A stretch of 64,000 nt of DNA, taken from the NCBI GenBank assembly GCA_017607445.1, contig JAEVHH010000007.1:620001-684000 (forward strand), written 5' to 3'. The position numbers and the translations under genes were made by a program. Positions 22,463 to 33,274 of the stretch are shown in pieces. The notes under the pieces were generated by a model. That model had not been told where the DNA came from. It made no database searches and saw only the letters and a list, made by a program, of their open reading frames with translations. How positions within the stretch are numbered: position 1 is the first letter of the stretch; each line of letters starts with the position of its first letter. The DNA is from Histoplasma ohiense. Its lineage: Eukaryota > Ascomycota > Eurotiomycetes > Onygenales > Ajellomycetaceae.

Positions 22463-23482
22463 CTAGCCCTCAAGAGCATACCCAAGGCCATCCCCACTTC
22501 CCATTTCAATAAGCCTCTTTCGCATTCTCTCTGCCCTCTCCTTCACCTCCCTTTCCAACCCATTAAAATCTGCATCCTCCCTATTAACCCAAAACCCAAC
22601 CCCATGCTGTAACACAGTCAGGGCTCTGACATTCGTCTTCGGCGCCTTATCCGTTTCCCCTCCAGCAGCATCACGGTTATCAACAGCTAACCCCACGCTT
22701 CCATGCACCGTCAACCTCAACCCTTTTGGCAGGCCATCCTCGCCCTTTGCCTCCGGATCCATCGCACCATACACGCCTCTATGCCAAATATTGCTATCGT
22801 AGAAAACCGCATCACCCGCACGCAGCTTCACGACCATTTGGCCAGGAAGATTATCTTCATAGGGGTCTGCCTCGCGCTCGGCCTGCGTGCGTGCCCGCCG
22901 ATGCGACCCCGGCACAACAATTAGCGACGCATCGTCATAGAGCGGGATATTGTACTGGGCGTGCGACTGCGGGCGGTCCGGCGGGGACTTCAGCTTCAGG
23001 GCCGCCAGTTCGTCTTCCGCGCTGAGAGTGGGCGGGGTGGGGATGTCGTCGCGGTGCCAGCGCAGCGCGAATGGGACGTATGTGGGCGCCACGAGCAGAT
23101 TGAGGAGCTCCATGGTCAGCGGTTCCTGCTCTCTCGTCTCCGACTTCTTCACGCCGACCAGCTCCTCTACGACCTCGAGCACACGCGGGGAGAAGTAGAG
23201 CTTGGCGAATTCGTCGCGGCCGGGCATTTCGGGGTGCATGAGGTGCTGCACGCCCCAGATTCCGCCCTCTTCAGCGGGCGGGGGTTTGGAGGGCCATGGT
23301 GGGAATTGCTTTGGGACTGTGCGGACGTGTGGCCATTTGCCGGTGCGGCCGAGGTCGCAGGCGTGTGAAGCGGCGGTGCGCAGTGCTTGGAGCTGGGAGG
23401 GTGGGAGAAAATTCGGGATAACGACGAAGCCGTCGCGTTGGAGGGCTATGAGATAGGGGGTGGGATCTTGCGGTGATGTCAT
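22463..23482 (-). CDS. Phytanoyl-CoA dioxygenase (PhyH) family protein
   Basis: A non-heme Fe(II)/2-oxoglutarate-dependent oxygenase of the PhyH superfamily; the substrate cannot be told from sequence. Single exon, 339 residues. The iron facial triad is visible: His143-x-Asp145 in LRWHRDDIP and His234 in SNIWHRGVY. Arg in GLRLTVHGS is in place to bind 2-oxoglutarate. The N-terminus has the typical DGFVVIPNFLPPSQL opening. A short low-complexity linker lies at 147-175. No signal peptide or clear peroxisomal C-terminal tripeptide is seen (it ends ALEG). The gene is tail to tail with the LaeA-like methyltransferase; a shared pathway is possible but not shown. Confidence 0.88.
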   Translation of the reverse strand: MTSPQDPTPYLIALQRDGFVVIPNFLPPSQLQALRTAASHACDLGRTGKWPHVRTVPKQFPPWPSKPPPAEEGGIWGVQHLMHPEMPGRDEFAKLYFSPRVLEVVEELVGVKKSETREQEPLTMELLNLLVAPTYVPFALRWHRDDIPTPPTLSAEDELAALKLKSPPDRPQSHAQYNIPLYDDASLIVVPGSHRRARTQAEREADPYEDNLPGQMVVKLRAGDAVFYDSNIWHRGVYGAMDPEAKGEDGLPKGLRLTVHGSVGLAVDNRDAAGGETDKAPKTNVRALTVLQHGVGFWVNREDADFNGLEREVKERAERMRKRLIEMGSGDGLGYALEG

Positions 23483-24865
23483 CTTCTACATACTAGAATA
23501 TATAGCAGTTAAGAAGGGGATCTATGCAAGTAGCAAAGGGTGTTTTATATTTCCTTTTATAGTACTGTACAACAGCTCGGCCCCGCAAATATCATGTCCG
23601 CCCATGTTTTAGCCGAAAGACCACCAACCCACTCTATCTCCAACCAAAACATTGGCCATGTGCAACCCAAGCAATGCTAGGGTTGTATCCCAGCTACAAT
23701 CTTGGGTCCACACAGCACCCGAAGTCTCGGATGCGTTCTACATCATTGTCCGGATTACGATGTTACACTTCGGGCACAAGTGTTGAAGCGGGGAAAACAA
23801 CGCGGTGCCAATGACGTAGGAGAAAAATTTCCCCAAATGCCTCCCAAAACACTCCATCTCACAGGGAATATCAGGGATGTTCGGGTTCAGTTAGGCGCAT
23901 GTCAGGGAAGATCGCCCAGGTGCGAGATTTGCGATACACAGAAGGATTGTTTGGCTGGAGTTACGAAGTGCTTCGAACCGAATGAGAGTTTGCGCTCTAC
24001 CAATAATCATCTTTTGGCCATTCTCCTCAATTCTTAGGCATCTTATCTTGTGTGTTCCTGAATCGGCTATCAGAATCGAAACTACGTGCAAAGCGTTATT
24101 CCGCCGGCTGATTGTATTTTGATATGAACCACTTGCCGGACAACTTGAAAGCTCTGGATTCTGGCGCACATCGACCTGTCATCTCTTTGACTTCCCAATA
24201 TTCATACGCCGCAAGGTGTTTTGCACAGAACCAATTTATTACTCGAGTACCGCTCCTTCCTTCGCGATCACGATATCCAGGAGAGCGAGACCTCCCCTGA
24301 TTATATCCATTCTATCTCAATGTTTTTGGAAGCCTAAGTACGGGATGTGTGCCGAAATTTCTCTGGCCAAAGGGGTCTCAATGCATTCGAGGAAAGTGGG
24401 CCGAACCTTAAGGGAACCTTAAAAACGGCGAATATATCCTGTCTTTTGCTGTCAGGATCAATCAAAGACAATGAGATTGCAGGCGATTTTAGCTGGATAT
24501 ATTGCCAGTGTAAAAGACAAACATTAAAATTTGTACTCTGGCGGTATAAAAGAGGCGGTATGAACCAAATCCACTTAATTTCTGGCACAGGAATGTGTAA
24601 CCAAGAGCTGAAAGAGATAGGGGAATTTGAGGCTCCAAATGTGAAATAGAAAAGAAGGCAAAGCGAAAAGTAGAAAGTTGGGAATATTTCTTTATGTTTA
24701 TATTTATTAGAATCGTCGGAATCCATAAATGGGTTTTTTTAAAAATAAAAAAAATTCATATAATAGGCGCCCGAAGACGAAGAATTTGGAGAACAGCGGG
24801 AGCGGGGACGAGGTGAGGAGATGGGAAAAAGGAGGACAAAACGGTACGATTGTAGGTGGGATAAA
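23483..24865. other. Spacer: PhyH promoter and RPF1 3' region
   Basis: About 1.4 kb. The left part should be the PhyH promoter. The right part (24500-24865) is A-rich and downstream of RPF1. Short ORFs at 23702-24037 and 24347-24649 show no known motif. Confidence 0.4.
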
Positions 24866-26167
24866 TCATAACTGGAATTTGGTCCGCTGTTTCTCCATCC
24901 CACCCTTCCACTCCCATTCCTGTCCGCTGGCCCGTTGTATTCCTTTATCAATCCTCCTCAGCTTGAGCGTAAACCGCGGCCCGAGCTCTTGCAAGCCAGT
25001 TCTCACTCCCTCCACTCCCTTCATCTCCTTCCCATCGGGTCCCACTACACTTTTCTCCGTCTCACGTTTCTCACGAAACACGTATCTGTGCCGTCTTACA
25101 AATATATAATCACGCTGGTTATGTAGAGTCACCACTTGCCGGCCTTCTAACTCAGGTTGTGGCGGGAAGAGCGACCGGAACAGATGTGCGGCAAGCATTC
25201 CAAGCGGGGTTCGGAAATTATTCAGGATCAACTCGGGCCAGTGGCCTGTCGAATTGCCATGTCCAGGTAGTTTTTTGCCCTCTATCCAGTTGCTGACGCT
25301 GAAGTGGAATGTTGGGCCTACGGGGAGGTGAACAATCGTTATCCCTGACACGCGCTTTTGGTCTTCTTCCACAACCACAACGGCTGTGAAGTTTCGGTTC
25401 GAAGCAAATTTGGATATTTCTCTCACGGAATATTTATGGGCATGTTTATGGGCGGAGCGGCGAATATATACGCTGTTAGGGAATAAATCGGTCAGGAGAT
25501 GGGCTTGCGCATGCAAGGTAGAGTTGATGGAGGTAGTGATCAAGATTTTCGGGGTCGGAGGTGGTCCTTTGGTGAATAGGGAGGGGAATTTTGCAGCGAG
25601 GGCGTCAGGTGCAAGATCGAGGTTTGTGCTTCTGCTGGATTGAGTAGGGCTTGTTGCGCGCTCTGTTGCGGATGGCAGGTTTGATTTCCGCATGCGGGTA
25701 GATTTGAGGTCCTGGGCTTGCTCATCCGTGTCGTCTTCGTCGCTATCAGAAGCGATCATGCTGTCCACCTCATCATCTCCATCAGCACCTTTACTTTCGC
25801 CAGCCTGCTCTCCAGAGCCATTTGTAGCATTCATTTCATCGATCTTCGTTTGCCGTGACTCCTCTTCTAGCTTTAGTCGTTTTACCCGCTCCACATCGAA
25901 GCTTGCTCCGAGCCCGTCTTCAACATCGCTACCAACATCATCCCATATTCGTTTCCTCTCGAGCGTAAGGGGTATATTCCGTCGTAGCCGCTCAGCTTTG
26001 AGCTTTGGGTTCTTGGCCTCCTCTTTCTTCCTTGCGAATCGTTCTGCGCGGGACTGTGAATCTTTGGCCTTCTTGCGTTTGATGTGTAGAATTTTTCTTT
26101 TCTCCTTGTTGGCGGGTTTATATTCCATTCCTCCGGATGGGAGGAGCTTCGATCTTTTCGAGGGCAT
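24866..26167 (-). CDS. RPF1: Ribosome production factor 1 (Brix-domain protein)
   Basis: Nucleolar Brix protein needed for 60S subunit assembly (27S pre-rRNA processing). Single exon, 433 residues from ATG 26167 (MPSKRSK); an in-frame ATG five codons upstream at 26182 is possible. The N-terminal 100 residues are Lys/Arg-rich, with runs such as EKRKILHIKRKKAK, consistent with nucleolar targeting. An acidic, Ser-rich linker covers about 105-180. The Brix domain covers about 205-400: KILITTS, then YSVREISKFASNRNFTAVVV, GPTFHFSVSNW, LILNNFRTPLG, VVTLHNQRDYIFVRRHRYVF and the C-terminal GPRFTLKLRRIDKG. It is divergent with glycyl-tRNA synthetase, 323 bases apart, both serving translation. Confidence 0.93.
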   Translation of the reverse strand: MPSKRSKLLPSGGMEYKPANKEKRKILHIKRKKAKDSQSRAERFARKKEEAKNPKLKAERLRRNIPLTLERKRIWDDVGSDVEDGLGASFDVERVKRLKLEEESRQTKIDEMNATNGSGEQAGESKGADGDDEVDSMIASDSDEDDTDEQAQDLKSTRMRKSNLPSATERATSPTQSSRSTNLDLAPDALAAKFPSLFTKGPPPTPKILITTSINSTLHAQAHLLTDLFPNSVYIRRSAHKHAHKYSVREISKFASNRNFTAVVVVEEDQKRVSGITIVHLPVGPTFHFSVSNWIEGKKLPGHGNSTGHWPELILNNFRTPLGMLAAHLFRSLFPPQPELEGRQVVTLHNQRDYIFVRRHRYVFREKRETEKSVVGPDGKEMKGVEGVRTGLQELGPRFTLKLRRIDKGIQRASGQEWEWKGGMEKQRTKFQL

Positions 26168-26490
26168 TTCTGTGTATCTCAAGCTGAACCCGACTATCCC
26201 AATTGCTCCCAGATAGCAGGATTGCGATGGTGCTTCGACAGGCGGAGCTCGTGAAATATTTCTTTTGTTCCGCGATAATTTGGCCGGATAAATGTTTGGC
26301 CGATCAAACGCATGACTGGAAGCTCAATCAACTTTTGACAACTCCTTTAACTATCAAAAGTATCAGAGCATTGTTGTCCTTCTTCTACATCTCTCCTATT
26401 TATTGTCCCTCCCTTCCATTCGCTGCTTCTGGTAACCTTTCGCTTTTTCCTCCTTTGCTTTTTCCTGGTTTTCTAAAAACGCAATCGTGT
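26168..26490. promoter_or_regulatory. Short bidirectional promoter, RPF1 / GRS1
   Basis: Only 323 bases separate the two divergent start codons, so both promoters must share this stretch. The GRS1 side (26370-26480) is a strong C/T-rich tract. An upstream in-frame ATG at 26227 probably lies before the GRS1 transcription start. Confidence 0.6.
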
Positions 26491-28658
26491 ATGCGTCAAT
26501 CCCTTCTTCGACCATTTTCACGAGTTTTACGACCCCTCACCATCCAAACACGACAGTTCTGCTGCACCCCAACGCCTCTGCGATTCCACGTTGCAGCCAA
26601 TCCAAATAAAGCCAAAATGGCTACCAGTACTACTAAAACTGGGCAGCCCCTCGACCGCCCTACTTTAGATTCCCTCCTTCGCCGACGCCTGTTCTATACC
26701 CCCTCCTTTGAAATCTATGGCGGGGTATCTGGCCTTTATGACTATGGGCCCCCCGGTTGCGCCCTCCAGGCCAATGTCGTTGACCTTTGGCGAAAACATT
26801 TCGTTCTGGAAGAAGATATGTTGGAGGTCGACTGTACGATGTTGACTCCGCATGAAGTGCTTAAAACTAGTGGGCACGTGGACAAATTCGCGGATTGGAT
26901 GTGCAAGGACCCCAAGACCGGTGAAATCTTTCGGGCTGACCATTTGGTAGAGGAGGTGCTTGAGTCACGGCTGAAAGGCGATAAAGAGGCGCGCGGCCAA
27001 AAGGTGGAGGTTGATGAAGAGAAGGATGCCAAACGGAAGAGAAAGCCAAAGGAGACCAAGGCAGTTAAGCTTGATGACGCTCTGGTCGCAGAATACGAGG
27101 AAATTCTGGCCAAAATTGATAACTACAACGGTGAGGAGCTTGGGCAGCTGATTACCAGATATGATATCAAGAATCCAGTTACTGGTGGAGATGTTCTTCC
27201 CCCGGTCTCATTCAACCTAATGTTCCAGACTTCAATTGGCCCAAGTGGTGGTGTGACTGGGTACCTCAGACCCGAAACCGCGCAGGGTCAATTCCTTACG
27301 TTCCAAAAGCTTTTGGATTTCAACCAGCAGTCAATGCCGTTTGCCTCTGCTTCGATTGGAAAGTCATTCCGGAATGAGATTTCTCCCCGGTCTGGACTTC
27401 TACGAGTACGAGAGTTTTTGATGGCTGAGATTGAACATTTCGTAGATCCAGAGGGCGGAAAGAAGCATCCCCGTTTCCATGAAGTGCAGGATTTGGAGCT
27501 GTCGTTCCTGAACCGGGAGGTCCAACTTTCTGGCAGCACCAAGGTGGAGAAAATGACCATCGGCAAAGCTGTCGCCGACAAGATTGTCGACAATGAGACC
27601 CTGGGCTACTTCCTGGCTCGCATCCAACTCTTCCTGTTAAAAATTGGAATCGATGAGTCCAAAATCAGGATGCGCCAACATATGATGAATGAAATGGCTC
27701 ACTATGCTCAAGACTGCTGGGATGCAGAGTTATTTACTTCCTATGGTTGGATTGAGTGCGTTGGCTGCGCCGACCGAAGTGCCTATGATTTAACCGTACA
27801 TAAAAACAGGACCGGTGCTCCTCTCTTCGTACGGGAGACTCGCGCTGAACCACTTCGGATTGAGGAATGGCAGATAGACTTGGATAAAAAGAAGTTTGGC
27901 CCTCGCTTCAAAAAGGATGGCAAGATTGTTGAGGCTGCCGTGAACGCTCTGACTCAAGATCTCCGGGAGAAACTGTCGCTCGACCTTAAACAAAACGGCA
28001 AGATCGAAATAGACGTGGAAGGTGTTGGCTCTGGTAAGGTCGAGCTGGGCAAGGACATTATCAACATTGAGAAGCGAACGCGAGTTGAGAATATCCGGGA
28101 GTACACTCCTAATGTTATTGAACCATCTTTCGGAATTGGCAGAATTCTTGCATGCCTGATGGAGCACGTCTATTGGTCAAGACCAAATGACGAGGCTCGT
28201 GGTGTAAGTTTTCCCTACTTTTCCCTACATTCAAGAAATAACTCGAGCTATACCTAATATTTGTAAATTAATAGGTGCTCTCCTTCCCACCAATCGTCGC
28301 CCCAACAAAGGTCCTCCTGGTCCCACTCTCAAATCACCCGTCATTCCAGCCTCTCATACATCGTCTCACGCTTAAGCTCCGCCGCCTTGGAGTGTCCAAC
28401 AAGGTCGATGATTCGTCCGCAAGTATCGGCAAACGATATGCCCGCAATGACGAGCTTGGAACGCCCTTTGGTATAACTGTAGACTTCCAGTCGGTGAAAG
28501 ACAACACCTTCACACTGCGAGAACGTGATACCACGAAACAGGTTCGTGCCAGCGAGGAGGAGATCTGCGAAGCTGTCAAGTCATTGGTAGATGGTGAGGA
28601 AGTCTGGGAGGATATCAAAAAAAGGCTACCTGAGTTTGTTTCGCAGGATGTGGAGTAA
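26491..28658 (+). CDS. GRS1: Glycyl-tRNA synthetase, probably dual cytosolic/mitochondrial
   Basis: Class II aminoacyl-tRNA synthetase that charges tRNA-Gly. Exons 26491-28203 and 28275-28658 give 698 residues. The catalytic core has FEIYGGVSGLYDYGPPG, YLRPETAQGQF, motif 2 FRNEISPRSGLLRVREF near 290-310 and motif 3 EPSFGIGRIL near 545. The C-terminal anticodon-binding domain (APTKVLLVPLS, DDSSASIGKRYARNDELG) lies mostly in exon 2. A Lys/Glu-rich insertion follows the first domain, as in eukaryotic enzymes. Residues 1-42 are Arg-rich with almost no acids, like a mitochondrial presequence. A second ATG at 26617 has a strong context (AAAATGG) while the first is weak (T at -3), suggesting that leaky scanning yields both forms. 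Confidence 0.95.
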
Positions 28659-29068
28659 GGAAACACGATACAGTACAGTTAGAATTGACACTCGTATAGA
28701 TGCCTCACATTCGTAGAGGCTATATTATACATGGGCCATACTGCTCGACTAGAGACAATCAAAATATCCTTCAACATGAACTGCAATCTTTGTTTCTCTT
28801 GATTTTCTTTTCGTCGCAATCTCGCCCCTATCACTCATCGGCACGTGATGACCTTCCTCCCGTGATCTGACGACGTCAACCAAACTCAAAAAAAGATCAA
28901 GAAACGACGAAAGGAAAACAACTGGAGGCTATTCATGTAGAACCGATTGTATACATAAGTTTTTGATTATACTATGGTCCAATTTCTCGTTCTCAGTTTT
29001 AGTTTCTGATCTCGCTTTGTTCCTACCGTCAATATACAACAATCTCGCTGGACTTCGAGTTCTCGAAC
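28659..29068. other. Spacer between GRS1 and SEC12
   Basis: About 410 bases holding the GRS1 3' region and the SEC12 promoter. CACGTGATGACC and TGACGACGTCA-like sequence near 28840-28880 resemble bHLH and bZIP sites, but short matches are weak evidence. Confidence 0.35.
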
Positions 29069-31213
29069 ATGGCCCCAGATATCTCCTCCGCCAAAATCAC
29101 CCTATCATGTCCACTGTTCGGCGTCGATTTCGACCCTCGGAATAATGGCTTTCTTCTTGTAGGCGGCGGCGGAGGGGAGGGGCGTAGCGGCGTCGGAAAT
29201 AAAATCGCAAGTAACCCAAACCCACGTTCAACAGTGTTCCCACTCGAACAGAACATCTGGCAGGCTAACACTATCTCGCATACGTATATGTAGGCCTTGC
29301 TAAATACTTCCCAACGCAACGAGATATCCGAAATAGCCGATATTGAACTATCTCGAGATGAAGACTCAGTGACCTCCCTAGTGGTATCGAAGTCAAATGA
29401 CAAGTCAATTATAGCTCTAGCCGGCATCAACAGCTCCGTTGCTGAGCAGCAACGGGACAATAATGAGCATCTCAGATCTTTTCAGCTGGATTATCCTCCC
29501 GGCCAAGTACCAGCCATCTCCCCTACGTCACCGGCAAAATCAAAAAAGGGAGGGAAGAAACATGTCACGCAGCCTACCAAACCGATGATAACTCCTTTAT
29601 CACAGGCGTCGCTGTTTAAACCAAAGTATAAACCTAAGGACAAACGGGAAACGTACCAAAGATTACTGCGACTTTCGCCGTGGAAAGGAGAGGAGGCTCC
29701 CCGTATTGGTGTGGTAGCTACTGGTTTGGCTCCTCAGGGAGAAATGGTCTTGTTCAATGCGACGTCACCAGCTCCAAAGGAATCTGATATTGTAGGTAGG
29801 ATTTGGCTGGAGGGTAGAGATGAGGTTGAAGATGTGGACATGTTACCAGCCAGTGAGGGCGACAATGGGAAATTCAAGGTGGCATTTACAGACGGTATAT
29901 CTATCTATACATTGAAAGTTTCTGCTTCGACGAGATCGAACGAGACTCCGAAAACAAAAGTAGTCTATACCCTGCCATTCCCAGATTATTTCGCGAGGAG
30001 CAAAAAGAGAGGCAAAATCCGAGCTCTGAGATTCCTCTCCCCAACATCCTTTCTCATCCTACTCAACCTTCCAGACCGAGCTGGCTGCGAACTAGCAATA
30101 ATCTCGCTCGGTCTCGCTCCTGAAGGCACCGTTGTCCGACGAACTAGGCTTCCGCGCGGGATGAAAATTGGTCTAGGCCTGGATGTGTGCCCGCTCTCCG
30201 AATCGGCCATGGGCACCAGACAATTCATAGTCGCAGTATCGAGCAATGACAACTCAATCCAGATCCTCACGCTCGAATGCAAACGCAAAGGTAAACCCGC
30301 CTTTAGCAAATTCCGTCCATACGCCACCCTACGTAATGTGCATCCTTTCTCCATGACGCGCCTTACCTTCTCAACTTTCACCCCGCCCGTCCAACCAGTT
30401 TCTGCAGACGTACGACCTCAGGACGTCAAACTCGCCTCCATAAGTGTCGGTAACACCGTGGTTGTGCACTCTCTCCCTGTCACTGCCTCCCCTCCCAAAT
30501 CCCGCCACCCGCGCTACGTGCTTGTCCAACCAGGGCCCTCGGAGCTTCTCCAGACTCTCTTAAGCGGCTTTATGGCATTGATTGTCGTGGCGCTGGGCGC
30601 ATTCTTCCTACAAGTCTTCACGGAGATACGAGGCGGTGTACCACCAGCGCTGGGTGCTCATGACTGGCTTAGCCCCAGGATCCGATCAATGATTGCTCGT
30701 CCGTATCTCTTTGAGAACGGTTTATCGTCTCAATACCAGAAATGGCGGTCGCCGACAGATCCGCTATCGATCTCCGCAACGACGACAACGGTGACAACCA
30801 CAATAACCACACCGGTCATGCAAATAACCCCGACGCAGATCCTCCGCGATTTACTTTCGTCGCTTTCACGAGCGGTGCCGGAAGCCACCCCACTCCCTGA
30901 AACGCCCGACCAATCTGCACTGGACCATATGAAGATCGTTATCCACGAACACCCAGATGACCCATCGCTGATCGCTGTTACAACTCTCCCACATACATAT
31001 GGCGACGGCGACAGCGACAAGGCCAGCAACGCAGGAGCAGAAAAAGCACAGCATCCACGCAAATGGGCAGACTTGCACGAACATGAGCGTGAAGCGTGGA
31101 AAGCGAAACTTAGCGCTGCGGGCCATTGGGCTAAGGAGGAAGGAGAGGCTATCTTGAGAGGGTTGCTTTTTGGGCAGGTTGCGGGGGTCATGGCGGGGGC
31201 GGTTGGGGGATGA
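29069..31213 (+). CDS. SEC12: Sec12, guanine nucleotide exchange factor for Sar1
   Basis: ER membrane WD40-like protein that loads Sar1 with GTP to start COPII coat assembly. Exons 29069-29206 and 29294-31213 give 685 residues. The first beta-propeller blade reads LSCPLFGVDFDPRNNGFLLV, followed by the Gly-rich K-loop GGGGGEGRSGVGNK (32-45), the Sar1-activating, potassium-binding loop in yeast Sec12. After the intron, ALLNTSQRNEIS and IELSRDEDSVTSL continue the fold. A single membrane segment (LLSGFMALIVVALGAFFLQVF) lies near 463-487, with a lumenal C-terminal tail of about 200 Thr/Pro/Asp-rich residues: the type II layout of Sec12. The intron starts GCAAGT rather than GT; the only nearby GT option breaks the frame. 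Family assignment is strong from architecture. Confidence 0.88.
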
Positions 31214-33274
31214 TGGATTGAGGGGGCGCGAGCATTGTTGTTTTTCATTTTCTTTGATGTTTTTTCAGATTTTTTTTTATTTTTTCCTTTTTCCCCTTCC
31301 GGTTATGAATCTATGAACTAATTTGTTGATATTGGATGGCTGTTAATTACGAAGTAAATACTCATCTTCTTTCCTTTCCTTTCTATACATTGGCAAAAAC
31401 GTGTTTTGACTCAAGCCAAAACCCTACTACATACTTTTTGGCTACAAAAATGACATATGACTACTAGTAATATTGGAAATACTCTATAAATATCCTCATA
31501 ATCAAACTTCATTATGTTTATCTATCTCTCTTCTCTCGTCTGTTCTCTTTCTTCCCTGCTCTCAGGCGTCTGTGACCATATTGCCATTTAGTTATTTATT
31601 TATCCATTCACTTCTTGAATAATATTATCTTTGCACCAATTTTTATTTTTATGCTTTTTTAGACCTCTGAAAGCCCGTAGAAACGCCCACGAGCTTCCTC
31701 AACTCTAAATCTGCATAAACCATGTCAGAGTTTAAAAACATGAAGTTACGGAACTAGGTAAAGGGTACGGCATATTGTCAAGAAGAGCTCATAGAGGAAA
31801 GAGATTGAAGCGTGATGTTTCAAAATGTTTCAAAGTGAAAACGGACCCCGATGATACATGTTGGTTTTAACTTAGTTACTACGACAAGTCAAAAGAAAAA
31901 AAGAAGAGGTCTGGGGCCACTTTAACATCAAGCTTTTCTTTTCTCAAATCATAGACCAAAAAAAAAAAAAAAGGAGAACTCAGCCCAGACGACGATGAAA
32001 CAGCAATGAGGAATAAAAGAAAAATAGAAATGATCATGACGTAGAACGGGAATAGGCAGGCGAACAACATAGTATACGCATTAATAAAATTAAATTAGAC
32101 ACACCTAGCTACATAAAACAAGAGCATACACAGCAAACCGAAGGGGGAGACAGAGAAAAGAATTGAGAAAAATGGAATATGGAATAATGGCTTAGCAAAT
32201 AGAATTAGTTAACCCAAACACACAACGTTTGAAAAGGTGGGTAGAGGCAACGAAAATAAAATTTTTTCTCGCATCAAGCTTCTGCTAGCTAGGTAGGAAA
32301 TTGAGTTGAATGAGAGAAGCCTCGAAGGAGGGAGAGAGAGTGAAGGAAAAGAGAGGAGAGGTCATAAAATACGCAAATAAATGGTATCTTGTACTATATG
32401 AGAAAGGAAGGAAGTGGGATTGCGGAAAAAGTTAAGGGGTGGACGACTTCTCTATTTCTCTATTAAGAGCTTTTTTTTTTTTTTTTCATTTTCTGATAGT
32501 TAGTGGGTGAGGTCGGGTTCGGTAGAGGGAAATGCAGCGAATTGGAACGGAAAATGTGGATGATAAAGTGCGGAAGGAAAAAAGATCACTCCATACGAAA
32601 CCAACTGTCAATTACCTGTACGGACAATCAAACACTGGGGGAAAAAGGGGATGGTTAAAGATTCAGGATTAAGCAAGGAGAAAAAGAAGTAAAAGGTGAA
32701 CACAAACGGAACGGACAAGATAAATCTGCAAAAGAAAGAGATGATAAAAGAAAAGAAAAGAAAAGAAAAGTGAAGAAAAAAGTTGCTAAGCAGGGTTCAA
32801 AATCTCCATCCGAAAATCCATTATTTCTGAATTTCATTCATCTGGCAATGTAGAAATGAGATTCCGCCCACATGCTCCATTTAAAAGGAAGAGAAGGAAA
32901 GCAAAAGAGAAAGAAAAAGAAGATAGAAATCCCTGCTAGAAAGTTCGTGTCAGATCGTGTTTTGTGCGTTTGTAGATTTTATGGAAAAATATTTTCCGAA
33001 TGAGGCGCGAGTTATTTTTCGATCTCGTGTGATCGATATAGTACGTTAGTGACGTTTGGTGCCTGTGTTTTCATAGGTTGTCCTTGTCGTAGAATGTCGT
33101 TTATGAAAAATAGACAGAGAAAGTGAGGAGGCTGTGATCCCATTGTGCAAGTGCTTCCTTTCTTCGATGAGTCTACGGAAATAAAAAACAAGGAAAGGAA
33201 AACAGTAAAAAAGCGAAAAAAGAGAAAATAAAGCAAAGACAGAAAATACTCCCTTTCCCGGCCATTTGTTTTGC
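31214..33274. other. 2 kb convergent spacer, A/T tracts
   Basis: Between the 3' ends of SEC12 and CLA4. T-rich just after SEC12 (31255-31300), then A- and GA-rich with poly(A)/poly(T) runs (31958-31972, 32471-32486). The purine-rich strand (32300-33240) reads as a pyrimidine-rich CLA4 3' untranslated region. No gene or structured RNA recognised. Confidence 0.4.

Noticed and set aside
21935..22463. Secondary-metabolite cluster around the LaeA-like methyltransferase and the dioxygenase
   Set aside because: No synthase, transporter or pathway regulator is adjacent, and the P450 is broken and 15 kb away.
26203..26490. Extended N-terminus of glycyl-tRNA synthetase from the upstream ATG at 26227
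   Set aside because: Lies in the short divergent promoter and the extra residues do not resemble a targeting peptide better than the ATG at 26491.
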